DNA from: Rhodoferax sp.
GTDB taxonomy: Bacteria > Pseudomonadota > Gammaproteobacteria > Burkholderiales > Burkholderiaceae_C
Direction: 5' to 3'
DNA: 15,521 nt
NCBI GenBank assembly: GCA_028711355.1
Contig: JAQTSL010000049.1
Span: 1-15,521, forward strand
Part shown: one piece after another, positions 1 through 6,848 of the stretch
Position numbering within the stretch: the stretch's first letter is position 1
How the letters are laid out: each line of letters begins with the position of its first letter
Made by a program: the position numbers and the translations under genes
The notes under the pieces: generated by a model
The model's input: only the letters and a program-made list of their open reading frames with translations
Database searches by the model: none
What the model was told of the DNA's origin: nothing

Positions 1-88
1 TCAAGCTTGTGGAGTGAAGAAGGTTTTATTGTGGTGAGCTTGGTGTTGACGTGCTGTTCTGTGCCGCGCAAGCATTGTCGCGATTCGA

Positions 89-1078
89 TCAAGTTGACGG
101 GTTCAGAACAGGCGGATGCCGAAACCGCTCCCGGTATTGCGCCGGGCTCAGCCCGGCGGTGCGGGTGAACAGCTGGCGAAAGGCGCTCAGGTCGCTGTAG
201 CCAACGCTTTCCACAATCTGCTCCAGACTCATGCGGCTGTCCTCCAGCAGCGTTTTGGCCTGCTCTACCCGCAGCGCTTGCAAATAGGCCAGCGGGGCCA
301 TGCCCACCGCCGCCTGAAAACGCCGGTGCAGCGTGCGGTAACTCACATGCAGGGCCGCCGCCAACTCATCGCAGGTGCAGGGTTGGCGGTAGCGCTCGGC
401 CAGCCAGTCGGCAGCCTGCTGCGCCAGCGGGTCGGCAAAGTGGCGCGGCAAGGCCATGAAAGGCCGCTGCGAAGTTCTGGCCCCGTCCACCAGCAAGATG
501 CCGCCAACACTGCGGGCCAGCTCCGCACCAAACAGGCGGCGCAGCACGTGCAGCGACAAATCGGTGTGCGCCGTCATGGCCCCGGCGGTGAGCACCCGCC
601 CGCCGTCCACCAGGGCGCGGTCGGCATCGAGTTTGACCCGCGGGTAGGCTGCGGCAAACGCGGCTTGCAGCCACCAGGTGGTGGTGGCTGCACAGCCATC
701 AAGCAAGCCGCTCTCTGCCAGAACAAACGTGCCGTAACAACTGGCCGCCAGCAGCGCGTCAGCGCGCACCGTGGGCAGCCGATCCAGCACCGGTTGCCAG
801 ACGCTGTGCAACTGCTGCGTCAGAGACGGCAGGTCTTCGGCCAGAAAGCCGGGCAGGATGACGGCGGCGTAGTCGGCCAGCGTTTGCGGCAGGGCTTGTG
901 TCTGCACCTGCACCCCATGGGCCAGCGCCACCGGGCCGCCGGAGGTGGACAGCACATCCACCCGGCAGTCCTGCGCCTGCGGGTAGCGCCGGGCAATGCT
1001 CATCATGTCCAGCGAGGTCATCACGCTGGACAGGGTGGAGCCAGGTTCGATCAACAGTGCAATGGTGTGGTTTGGCAT
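89..1078 (-). CDS. GlxA-family AraC transcriptional regulator with DJ-1/PfpI domain
   Basis: This 329-aa cytoplasmic transcription factor has an N-terminal DJ-1/PfpI (class I amidotransferase-like) domain, roughly residues 5-190, and a C-terminal AraC double helix-turn-helix, roughly 213-318. The nucleophile-elbow cysteine is C114 in AASCYGTF. The C-terminal segment SLEQIVESVGYSDLSAFRQL is the typical second AraC helix-turn-helix. In this family the N-terminal domain is usually a ligand sensor and not an enzyme. I place the start at 1078 (MPNHTIALL): it begins exactly where the domain begins and has an AGGG Shine-Dalgarno 6 nt upstream. An in-frame ATG at 1153 would add 25 unrelated residues. 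The gene is divergent from the SnoaL-like gene, so that gene is the most likely target (inference). The ligand cannot be read from sequence. The family call is secure. Confidence 0.93.
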   Translation of the reverse strand: MPNHTIALLIEPGSTLSSVMTSLDMMSIARRYPQAQDCRVDVLSTSGGPVALAHGVQVQTQALPQTLADYAAVILPGFLAEDLPSLTQQLHSVWQPVLDRLPTVRADALLAASCYGTFVLAESGLLDGCAATTTWWLQAAFAAAYPRVKLDADRALVDGGRVLTAGAMTAHTDLSLHVLRRLFGAELARSVGGILLVDGARTSQRPFMALPRHFADPLAQQAADWLAERYRQPCTCDELAAALHVSYRTLHRRFQAAVGMAPLAYLQALRVEQAKTLLEDSRMSLEQIVESVGYSDLSAFRQLFTRTAGLSPAQYRERFRHPPVLNPST

Positions 1079-1094
1079 GTTTGCCCTAAATTTT

Positions 1095-1128
1095 TGGCAA
1101 TTCTGCCACTTCACACCAGCTCCTTCAA
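1095..1128 (-). promoter_or_regulatory. candidate promoter and operator of the GlxA-type regulator
   Basis: On the minus strand TTGAAG (1123-1128) and CAGAAT (1100-1105) are separated by 17 nt, each matching four of six bases of the sigma70 consensus. An inverted repeat, TGGCA-ATTC-TGCCA (1095-1108), lies over the proposed -10 box, which would suit autorepression. Both are read by eye and are short enough to arise by chance. Confidence 0.35.
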
Positions 1129-1168
1129 CGCGCACCATTGCAGTCTTCTTCACCCTTCAAGGAACCCC

Positions 1169-1570
1169 ATGAACCCTCACTTTGACACCCCAACTCAGCA
1201 AGACATCTGGCGCACGGTACGCGCCATGAACGATGCCTGGACCCAAGGCAACCCGGACGATCTGGTGAACTTCTTTCACCCCCACATGGTCGCCATCACC
1301 GCCACCGACCGGCTGCGCCGCCTGGGTCAAGCCGAGTGCCTGGCGGGCTGGAAAGGCTTTGCCCAGGCCGCCACCATCCACCACTGGACCGAGACCGAGC
1401 CGTTGATCCAGGTCTACGGCGAGTCTGCCGTGGTGAGCTATTACTTTGACATGGCCTTCACGATGGGTGGCCAGCGCATCCAGATGGGCGGGCGCGACCT
1501 GTTGTTCCTTGTGCGCGAACAGGGCTGCTGGTGGATGGTGGCGGATCAGTTTTCGGCTTATCCGGGTTGA
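1169..1570 (+). CDS. SnoaL/NTF2-like (nuclear transport factor 2 superfamily) small protein
   Basis: This 133-aa protein has the cone-shaped NTF2/SnoaL fold pattern: an N-terminal helix with the motif MNDAWTQGNPDDLVNFFHP, a middle stretch with GWKGFAQ, and C-terminal strands ending in WWMVADQFSAY. Relatives are small cytoplasmic proteins, often of unknown function, that bind or isomerise small hydrophobic ligands; the substrate is not predictable here. The start at 1169 has AAGGA (1159-1163) 5 nt upstream. The reading frame stays open far upstream only because it runs antisense to the regulator gene. It is divergent from that regulator with 90 bp between, so regulation by it is likely (inference). 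Confidence 0.85.
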   Translation: MNPHFDTPTQQDIWRTVRAMNDAWTQGNPDDLVNFFHPHMVAITATDRLRRLGQAECLAGWKGFAQAATIHHWTETEPLIQVYGESAVVSYYFDMAFTMGGQRIQMGGRDLLFLVREQGCWWMVADQFSAYPG

Positions 1571-1726
1571 CGAGAGAAAGGTCAACTGAGCGACCCCAAT
1601 CACTGGCTATTCCTATGCCATTTGACAAGAGATGCCAGCATGACAATGGCCTACCACCCGCGGGCTAGCCGCCCTTGTACATCCCGGCATAACACCCGAT
1701 CAGCGCCAAGTTCATTGGCCGGTTAA

Positions 1727-1749
1727 TATATGCACTATGCATTCATATA
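1727..1749. promoter_or_regulatory. inverted repeat over the marR start, candidate operator
   Basis: TATATG (1727-1732) and CATATA (1744-1749) form a 6-11-6 inverted repeat, with a direct repeat TATGCA inside it (1729-1734 and 1737-1742, second followed by T). It lies over the proposed MarR start codon at 1737. MarR proteins commonly bind AT-rich palindromes in their own promoter, so autoregulation is plausible but unproven. Confidence 0.35.
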
Positions 1750-2273
1750 CCAACCCCATCCTGTCGATACCCCGCTCCATCAACCTGCTGGGAGCCCTGG
1801 CTTTGGCCACCATGGACAAGCTGCGTAACGAGCCCGTCGATACGCTCACCACCCGCGCGGCGTTGCTGGCGCTCAGCAAATACCCAGGCTGCTCAATTGA
1901 TGCGCTGCGTGCCAACCTCGGCTTGTCGCACCCCGCCACAGTGCGGGTGGTGGCCGGCCTGATGCACTCGGGTTTGCTGACCAAAACGACGGGCACAGAC
2001 CGGCGCAGCGTCGCACTGACCCTGAGCACCGAGGGCCATGACGCGGTGGCGCAAGCCTTGCACCAGCGCCAGCAGGCACTGAGTCAAATGCTCCAGCCCT
2101 TGAGTGCCCGTGAGCTGCGCCAGTTCGAGGCTCTGGCCCTCAAAATTCTGTGGCACGAGACACGTGATGCCGCCCACGCCCTGAAAATCTGCCGCCTGTG
2201 TGACGAGGCCGACTGCCTGGCCCAAGGCTGCCCAGTGGAGTGCAAAGAGTGTGGCCAGGCACAGCCAAGCTGA
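1737..2273 (+). CDS. MarR-family regulator with cysteine-rich C-terminal tail
   Basis: This 178-aa MarR-type winged-helix regulator has a dimerisation helix near residues 14-30, a recognition region near 57-80 (LSHPATVRVVAGLMHSGLL) and a wing with the family's D-R-R (TGTDRRSVALTL, 86-96). The C-terminus holds six cysteines in 21 residues: C152, C155, C160, C165, C169 and C172. This suggests metal or redox sensing, although no ligand can be named. The 1737 ATG has no good Shine-Dalgarno. The next ATG (1812) would cut into helix 1, so 1737 is preferred, with the start uncertain. The gene is followed after 6 bp by a DMT exporter gene, forming a probable two-gene operon in which this protein controls the exporter and itself (inference). 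Confidence 0.9.
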   Translation: MHSYTNPILSIPRSINLLGALALATMDKLRNEPVDTLTTRAALLALSKYPGCSIDALRANLGLSHPATVRVVAGLMHSGLLTKTTGTDRRSVALTLSTEGHDAVAQALHQRQQALSQMLQPLSARELRQFEALALKILWHETRDAAHALKICRLCDEADCLAQGCPVECKECGQAQPS

Positions 2274-2279
2274 CGCGCC

Positions 2280-3182
2280 ATGTCACACCAGCCGCGCAAC
2301 ACGGTTTCCAGTGGCACTGTTTTGGCCATACTGGCCGCGCTGTCGTGGGGCATGTCCACCGTCATGTCGAAAGGCGTACTGGATGCGTTTGCCCCGATCT
2401 TTCTGTTGGTGGTGCAGCTCGCTGCCAGTGTGACTTGCCTTTGGGTGATGGTTTATGTCCGCAAGAAACCCTCGCAGCCGCTTTCTTTTCGCACGGTGGC
2501 ACGGTTTGCGGCATTGGGTTTGCTGGAGCCGGGTCTGGCCTACCTGCTGGAGCTGATCGGGCTGGAGCACACCCAAGCCAGCACCTCCACGCTGATTTTG
2601 AGCACCGAGTCACTGATGATCATGGCGCTGTCAGCACTGCTGTTTGGCGAGCGGCTCAGTGTGCGCTTTGTGCTGCTGTCGCTTTTGGCCGTAGGGGGCT
2701 TGTACCTGGCGCTCGGGGCCAGCGTGGCAGATGCCAGCAGCAAGGCCATGTGGGGCAATGCGCTGGTGTTTGCGGGCTCAGCCTGCGCCGCACTGTACGT
2801 GGTGCTGTCTGCGCGTATTGCCGCCGATGCCGACCCGATCACCATCGTGGCCTGGCAGCAAACCGTGGCGCTGGGTTTTGCGCTGCTGATGCTGCCATTT
2901 GAATGGATGTGGCGACCCGCATCACACAGCCTGCCCACCGCACCCGAACTCTGGCTCTTGGCCGCCAGCTCGGGCGTGGTTCAGTACGCCTTGGCGTTTT
3001 CGCTGTACATGGCCGCACTCAGAATCATCAGCGCCAGTGTGGCGGGCAGCTTTTTGAACCTGGTGCCGCTGTTTGGGTTTGTCGGAGCCAGTGTGTTTTT
3101 GCATGAGGCAATTTCATGGCAACTACTCCTGGGGGCCACCATCACCGTGGCTGCCGTCACTCTGATCAACGCTGGATTTTGA
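2280..3182 (+). CDS. EamA-type drug/metabolite (DMT) transporter
   Basis: This 300-aa inner-membrane protein has about ten hydrophobic helices arranged as two EamA repeats, roughly residues 12-138 and 157-299. The first repeat ends with the typical ALLFGERLSVRFVLLSLL; the second contains NLVPLFGFVGASVFLHEAIS. Length and layout are normal for the family, whose members export amino acids, metabolites or drugs by exchange or proton coupling. The substrate is not predictable. The start lies 6 nt after the MarR stop with no clear Shine-Dalgarno, so translation is probably coupled to marR. The pairing makes this exporter the likely target of the MarR protein. Confidence 0.92.
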   Translation: MSHQPRNTVSSGTVLAILAALSWGMSTVMSKGVLDAFAPIFLLVVQLAASVTCLWVMVYVRKKPSQPLSFRTVARFAALGLLEPGLAYLLELIGLEHTQASTSTLILSTESLMIMALSALLFGERLSVRFVLLSLLAVGGLYLALGASVADASSKAMWGNALVFAGSACAALYVVLSARIAADADPITIVAWQQTVALGFALLMLPFEWMWRPASHSLPTAPELWLLAASSGVVQYALAFSLYMAALRIISASVAGSFLNLVPLFGFVGASVFLHEAISWQLLLGATITVAAVTLINAGF

Positions 3183-3282
3183 CGAGTGGAATAGGATAAT
3201 TTGCGTGGCCCCAACATTCACCTCTTCCAGACCCGTGCACCGATGGCATGAAGAGGGCCCGCCGCATCAAAGACCCGCCACC

Positions 3283-4347
3283 ATGAACATCCCCGCCCTG
3301 CGCCTGCAGCACCAGCACATCGCCCTGCCGCGCCTGACCCAACCCGAACAGGTGGTGGCCTGGCTGGGTGGCCTGCAAGGGCAGGACTACCCTGGCGCGA
3401 AGTGGTCGATTGCCCTGCGCATGCCACACGCCACCGAGGCCGATGTGGTGCAGGCTTTTGATGCCGGCAAGATTGTGCGCAGCTGGCCGATGCGCGGCAC
3501 GCTGCATGTGGTGGCGGCGTCCGACCTGCGCTGGATGTTGATGCTGACCGCGCCCAAAAATCTGGCGGGCAGTGCCAGCCGCCGCCGTGCACTGGCGCTG
3601 GACGACAGCACGCTGGCGCGTTGCCGTGAGGTGTTCTCCCAAGCCCTGCAAGGCGGCCAACAACTGTCACGCGAGGGTCTGTATGCGGCCCTGGCGCAGG
3701 CCCGCATCTCCACCGAGCGGCAGCGCGGTTACCACATCTTGTGGAACTGCGCCTTGCACGGCTTGATCTGTTTGGCCACCACTAATGACAAAGAGCAGAA
3801 CTTTGCCCTGGTCGACGAATGGATTGCCCCCACCCCGCCCAAAACCCGTGACGAAGCGCTGGCCGAGTTGGCTGCACGCTATTTTTTGAGCCGTGGCCCA
3901 GCCACGCTGCACGACTTCATCTGGTGGTCAGGCTTGAGCGCGGCAGAGGCACGCAGCGGCCTGGCTGCCATCCAGCCCCGGTTGGTGTCTGAAACCGTGG
4001 GGCAACGCACCTATTGGCTGCCCGCCGACAGCCGCAGCCCCAAAGCAACCCCCAGCGCCTTTGCCCTGCCCGGTTTCGATGAATACCTGCTGGGCTACCA
4101 GGACCGCAGCGTCGTGCTGGATGCCGCCCACGCCGAGAAAATTTGCCCCGGCGGTAATGGTGTGTTTGCCGCCACCCTCGTGATCGACGGGCGGGTGCTG
4201 GGCACCTGGAAGCGGGTCTTTAAAAAAACCGGCATCGACATCACCGCCACACCGTTCACCCACCTGAGTCCGGCGGAGGCGCAAGGCTTTGCCGCTGCGG
4301 TGCAGCGTTATGGTGCGTTTGACAAGCTCCCGGTGTGGGTGGCTTAA
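3283..4347 (+). CDS. HTH_42 winged-helix protein (AlkZ/YcaQ superfamily), probable DNA glycosylase relative
   Basis: This 354-aa protein belongs to the HTH_42 (PF06224) family of tandem winged-helix proteins, which includes the DNA glycosylases AlkZ and YcaQ that remove bulky or crosslinked alkylated bases. Supporting stretches are GLQGQDYPGAKWSIALR near residues 30-46, SWPMRGTLHVV in the middle and FDEYLLGYQDRS toward the C-terminus. Q32-G-Q34 sits where AlkZ-type enzymes carry a catalytic Q-x-Q, although a glycine in the middle is not the aliphatic residue I expect. Activity is therefore likely but unproven. I prefer ATG 3283, where the conserved region begins. A GTG at 3205, preceded by AGGA, would add 26 low-complexity residues and cannot be excluded. 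The gene stands alone on its strand, with an interspersed repeat after it. Confidence 0.85.
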   Translation: MNIPALRLQHQHIALPRLTQPEQVVAWLGGLQGQDYPGAKWSIALRMPHATEADVVQAFDAGKIVRSWPMRGTLHVVAASDLRWMLMLTAPKNLAGSASRRRALALDDSTLARCREVFSQALQGGQQLSREGLYAALAQARISTERQRGYHILWNCALHGLICLATTNDKEQNFALVDEWIAPTPPKTRDEALAELAARYFLSRGPATLHDFIWWSGLSAAEARSGLAAIQPRLVSETVGQRTYWLPADSRSPKATPSAFALPGFDEYLLGYQDRSVVLDAAHAEKICPGGNGVFAATLVIDGRVLGTWKRVFKKTGIDITATPFTHLSPAEAQGFAAAVQRYGAFDKLPVWVA

Positions 4348-4350
4348 GCA

Positions 4351-4403
4351 CGATTTATCCCTGTAGCCCATAATAAATATCGGCGAACAGCTATCAAAAT
4401 CAT
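4351..4403. repeat. short interspersed repeat, copy A
   Basis: This tract contains GTAGCCCATAATAAATAT followed by CGGCGAACAGCTATCAAAAT. It aligns with copy B at 9596-9645 over the blocks TAGCCC, ATAAA and AGCTATCA. An AT-rich inverted repeat (CGATTTAT, 4351-4358, against ATAAATATCG, 4373-4382, with a two-base bulge) gives it a hairpin like that of copy B. It lies between two convergent genes (stops at 4347 and 4411), where a bidirectional terminator or RNA 3'-end element would be useful. I recall similar elements as common in Comamonadaceae genomes, but this was not checked. Confidence 0.6.
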
Positions 4404-4410
4404 TTCTCCT

Positions 4411-5317
4411 TCAAGTCTTGAACTGCCACCGCGTCAGCCAGGGCGCACCAAACAGGTTGACCAACAAGCCCACCATCAGCAAGGCGCCACCGACAAAATG
4501 GACCGGCTGGAGCGACTCGCCAAACACCAGCCAGCCGGTGCTCAAGCCCACCAGGGGCACCAGCAGCGTGAACGGCGCGATGCGATTCACCGGGTAGTGC
4601 GCCAGCAAATAGTTCCACACCGCGTAGCCAAACAGCGTGGAGGCCCAGGCGATGTAAGCCACGGCGGCAAAGCTCTGCCCACTGAACGCCTGCAACGCGG
4701 CGGCCATCACGTCGGGGCCTTCCAGCACGCCGGACAGCACCAGCAGCGGCAGCGGTGGCACCAGGCTGGCCCAGACCACAAAAGCCAGTTGGTTCATCGG
4801 CCCATAACGCCCCACCGCCCGGCTGACGATATTGCCGCAGGCCCACATCGTCGCTGCCGCCACGGTGAGCAAGAAGCCGGTGAGCGGCATGCTGGCACCA
4901 TGGGCGCTGCCAATCAGCGCCAGCCCCCCCGGCGGCCAGCAACAGGCCCGTCAGCTGGTTGGCGTGCCACTTTTCCTTGAGCCACCAAGCTGTCAGCACC
5001 AGGGTAAAAAACGACTGCGATTGCAACACCAGCGAAGCCAGCCCGGACGGCATGCCGACATGGATAGCGCTAAACAAAAAGGCAAACTGCCCGACCGACA
5101 TCGTCAAGCCAAACGCCAGGTACAAGCGCAACGGCACCTTGGGCGCACGCAAAAACAGCAGCGCCGGAAACGCCGCCAGCATGAAGCGTAGCGCCGCCAA
5201 CAGCAGCGGCGGCACACCGACCAGCCCGACCTTGATGACGGCAAAGTTCACCCCCCATACCACAATGACCAACAGCGCCAGAGCCAGGTCACGTGGGCGC
5301 AAGACAGCGGGCTTCAT
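4411..5317 (-). pseudogene. eamA: eamA-like O-acetylserine/cysteine exporter, frameshifted
   Basis: The N-terminal 130 residues (VVWGVNFAVIKVGLVGVPPL, GMPSGLASLVLQSQSFFTLV) and the C-terminal 160 residues (AAATMWACGNIVSRAVGRYG, FGYAVWNYLLAHYPVNRIAP) lie in different frames. Together they match the length and order of E. coli EamA (YdeD), an inner-membrane DMT exporter of O-acetylserine and cysteine, as I recall its sequence. The frames meet at a run of seven G on the coding strand (C at 4924-4930). Dropping one G restores a continuous 301-aa protein through the join AAGGLALIGSAHGASM. As written, translation would leave the family sequence after residue 131 and end at 4400. It may be a real inactivation, a slippage-switched gene, or an assembly error. 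The start at 5317 opens directly with the first helix; no clear Shine-Dalgarno is seen. Confidence 0.88.
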
Positions 5318-5511
5318 GCGGACAAGGCCCCAGCGGGTTCAAACGAGGAATAAGGGGAGGGCAATGGCGGTGTGCGGAACATGGGTGATGGCTCAAATCA
5401 GAATGAAAGACCTTTGATCTTAAGAGCCGTTGAGCCCACGCACCAGCGCCAAGGCAGACACATCACGATCAAAACAGGACATCTACGGCACGGGTGATTC
5501 AGGAAATGCAA

Positions 5512-6231
5512 TCATCCCCCTTGCGCCCACTTCGCCATCACCTCAGGTGGTGCGACCACACGTAGAAAGTCGGCCAGCGTTTTGCCCGTTTCGTCACGAA
5601 ACGCGCCGCCCGCACCGTCCACCACCTGCACCTGCGCTATGCGGTCGATCCGGAAGCTTCGGAACGCCTGACGCACCTCACACCAGGCCACCAGCGTCCA
5701 GACCTTGCCCCAGTAAAAACAGCCCAGCGGGCGCACCGTGCGCTCACTGGGCTGGCCTTGGGCGTCGCTGTACTGTAGCCGCAGCTTGCGGTGCGCCTGC
5801 GACGCCTCGCGCAGGGTTTGTAGTGTGGCCTGCACGGCAGGCTCCAGCCCGATGGGCGGCGCGCACACCGCCATGCTCTGCGCCGCCACCCTGGTCGCCA
5901 CCGGCAACACCGACAAAATTTTGCCCAGCGCCACCTGCGAGGCGCGTGCCAGCGCCGGGTCTTGCCACACCTGCGCCATGCGCACCGAAGCGACCAGCGC
6001 CCGTGCCTCGTCGTGGGTGAACATCAGCGGCGGCAAGTCAAACCCCTTGCCCAGCCGGTAGCCGACCCCGGCCTCGCCCTCAATCGGCACGCCCTGATGC
6101 TGCAAGTCGGCCACGTCGCGGTAGACCGTGCGTTCGGAAACCTCCAGCCGCTGCGCCAGAAACGCCGCCGTGGTCAGCCGCCGCCCACGGATGAGCTGGA
6201 CAATTTGAAACAGGCGGTCGGCACGGCGCAT
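5512..6231 (-). CDS. YafY-type HTH/WYL-domain transcriptional regulator
   Basis: This 239-aa regulator has an N-terminal DeoR/HTH_11-type helix-turn-helix near residues 5-58 (LAQRLEVSERTVYRDVADLQ, then a wing with GYRLGKGFDLPPL). A WYL domain follows from about 135 to 205, in which the signature tripeptide reads W178-T-L180 before VAWCEVRQAFRSFRIDRI. The family binds DNA as a dimer, and WYL domains sense small ligands or nucleic acid. It lies downstream of the VOC gene on the same strand with 78 bp between, so the two probably form a unit in which the regulator controls the VOC gene (inference; the pairing is common). The Shine-Dalgarno is weak. The start at 6231 gives the usual MRRADRLFQI opening. 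Confidence 0.92.
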   Translation of the reverse strand: MRRADRLFQIVQLIRGRRLTTAAFLAQRLEVSERTVYRDVADLQHQGVPIEGEAGVGYRLGKGFDLPPLMFTHDEARALVASVRMAQVWQDPALARASQVALGKILSVLPVATRVAAQSMAVCAPPIGLEPAVQATLQTLREASQAHRKLRLQYSDAQGQPSERTVRPLGCFYWGKVWTLVAWCEVRQAFRSFRIDRIAQVQVVDGAGGAFRDETGKTLADFLRVVAPPEVMAKWAQGG

Positions 6232-6309
6232 AGAGTAGGTGTTGGAATGTGGCGGTGTCCATGATAGAGGCAGCCGGTTGCGGCCGGTGCAGGTGACCGG
6301 TTCCCTGGA

Positions 6310-6687
6310 TCAGCTCAGCGCATGTAAACCCACCCGGTTGCCGTCCAGGTCCACGATGTGAGCAAAGAACCCCATACCCGGTGGCAAAGCCTGGCGTGGC
6401 AGGGCCACCTGGCCGCCCGCCGGTGTGACCCGCGCCAGCGCCGCGTCCAGCGAAGGCGACGCATCCAGATACACCAGCGTGCCACCATTGCCCGGCTTGG
6501 GGGCGCTGGGGTCACACAGCAACGCACCTCCCACCCCATTGCTGGCCGGGTCATAAGGGAACACCGCCAGGCTCGATGGCCCCATGGCCTCGCGGCGCAG
6601 GCTGCGGCCCAGCACGGCTTGGTAAAAGGCCTGGGCCTTGTCCAGATCGGTGGTGCTGATTTCAAACCAGTTGATGGCGTTTTTCAT
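6310..6687 (-). CDS. VOC-superfamily (glyoxalase/bleomycin-resistance fold) protein
   Basis: This 125-aa cytoplasmic protein has the paired beta-alpha-beta-beta-beta VOC fold. It opens with NAINWFEISTTDLDKAQAFY, has a middle loop with CDPSAPKPGNGGTLVYLDAS, and ends with FFAHIVDLDGNRVGLHAL, a usual ending for this group. Members act as metal-dependent lyases, dioxygenases or ligand-binding proteins; this short subgroup is mostly uncharacterised. The ATG at 6687 has AGGA 10 nt upstream and starts the fold. The frame is open for 71 more codons upstream, but that part shows no fold and covers the palindrome at 6735-6758, so I exclude it. It is followed by the WYL regulator gene and is divergent from the LysE exporter. 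Confidence 0.9.
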   Translation of the reverse strand: MKNAINWFEISTTDLDKAQAFYQAVLGRSLRREAMGPSSLAVFPYDPASNGVGGALLCDPSAPKPGNGGTLVYLDASPSLDAALARVTPAGGQVALPRQALPPGMGFFAHIVDLDGNRVGLHALS

Positions 6688-6734
6688 GAGGATGTTTTCC
6701 TGTGAGTTAAAGAGGCCTTGATGATGCGGTGGGG

Positions 6735-6758
6735 CTGCTGACAGCGTGGTGTCAGCAG
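6735..6758. promoter_or_regulatory. perfect 9-6-9 inverted repeat upstream of the VOC gene
   Basis: CTGCTGACA (6735-6743) and TGTCAGCAG (6750-6758) are perfect reverse complements around a 6-nt centre. The repeat begins 48 nt upstream of the VOC start codon and about 90 nt upstream of the LysE start. Neither strand has a T tract after it, so it is not an intrinsic terminator. An operator for the nearby WYL regulator, or a 5'-UTR hairpin, are the natural readings. Confidence 0.5.
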
Positions 6759-6835
6759 GATGGCGGGCCGGGCAACCACGCCAGCTTGGCAATTGATGAT
6801 CGGTGACAATCGTCTGGTGGGTTTTTGCTTCTAAC

Positions 6836-6840
6836 GGGAG
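6836..6840 (+). promoter_or_regulatory. Shine-Dalgarno that decides the LysE start
   Basis: GGGAG lies 8 nt before GTG 6849 but only 2 nt before ATG 6843, too close for that ATG to be used. It supports the GTG, whose protein begins MSIETILAFAF, the usual family opening. Confidence 0.6.
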
Positions 6841-6848
6841 AGATGCTT

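Noticed and set aside
1..88. Possible gene end or RNA at the left edge
   Set aside because: There is no coding signal, hairpin or promoter that I can support in these 88 bases.
116..1168. Long plus-strand extension upstream of the SnoaL-like gene
   Set aside because: It runs antisense to the GlxA-type regulator, has no family sequence, and the ATG at 1169 has a good Shine-Dalgarno and the full SnoaL domain.
6820..6848. TTG 6825 or ATG 6843 as the LysE start
   Set aside because: TTG 6825 lies before the Shine-Dalgarno and ATG 6843 is only 2 nt after it. GTG 6849 has 8-nt spacing and the family's normal first residues.
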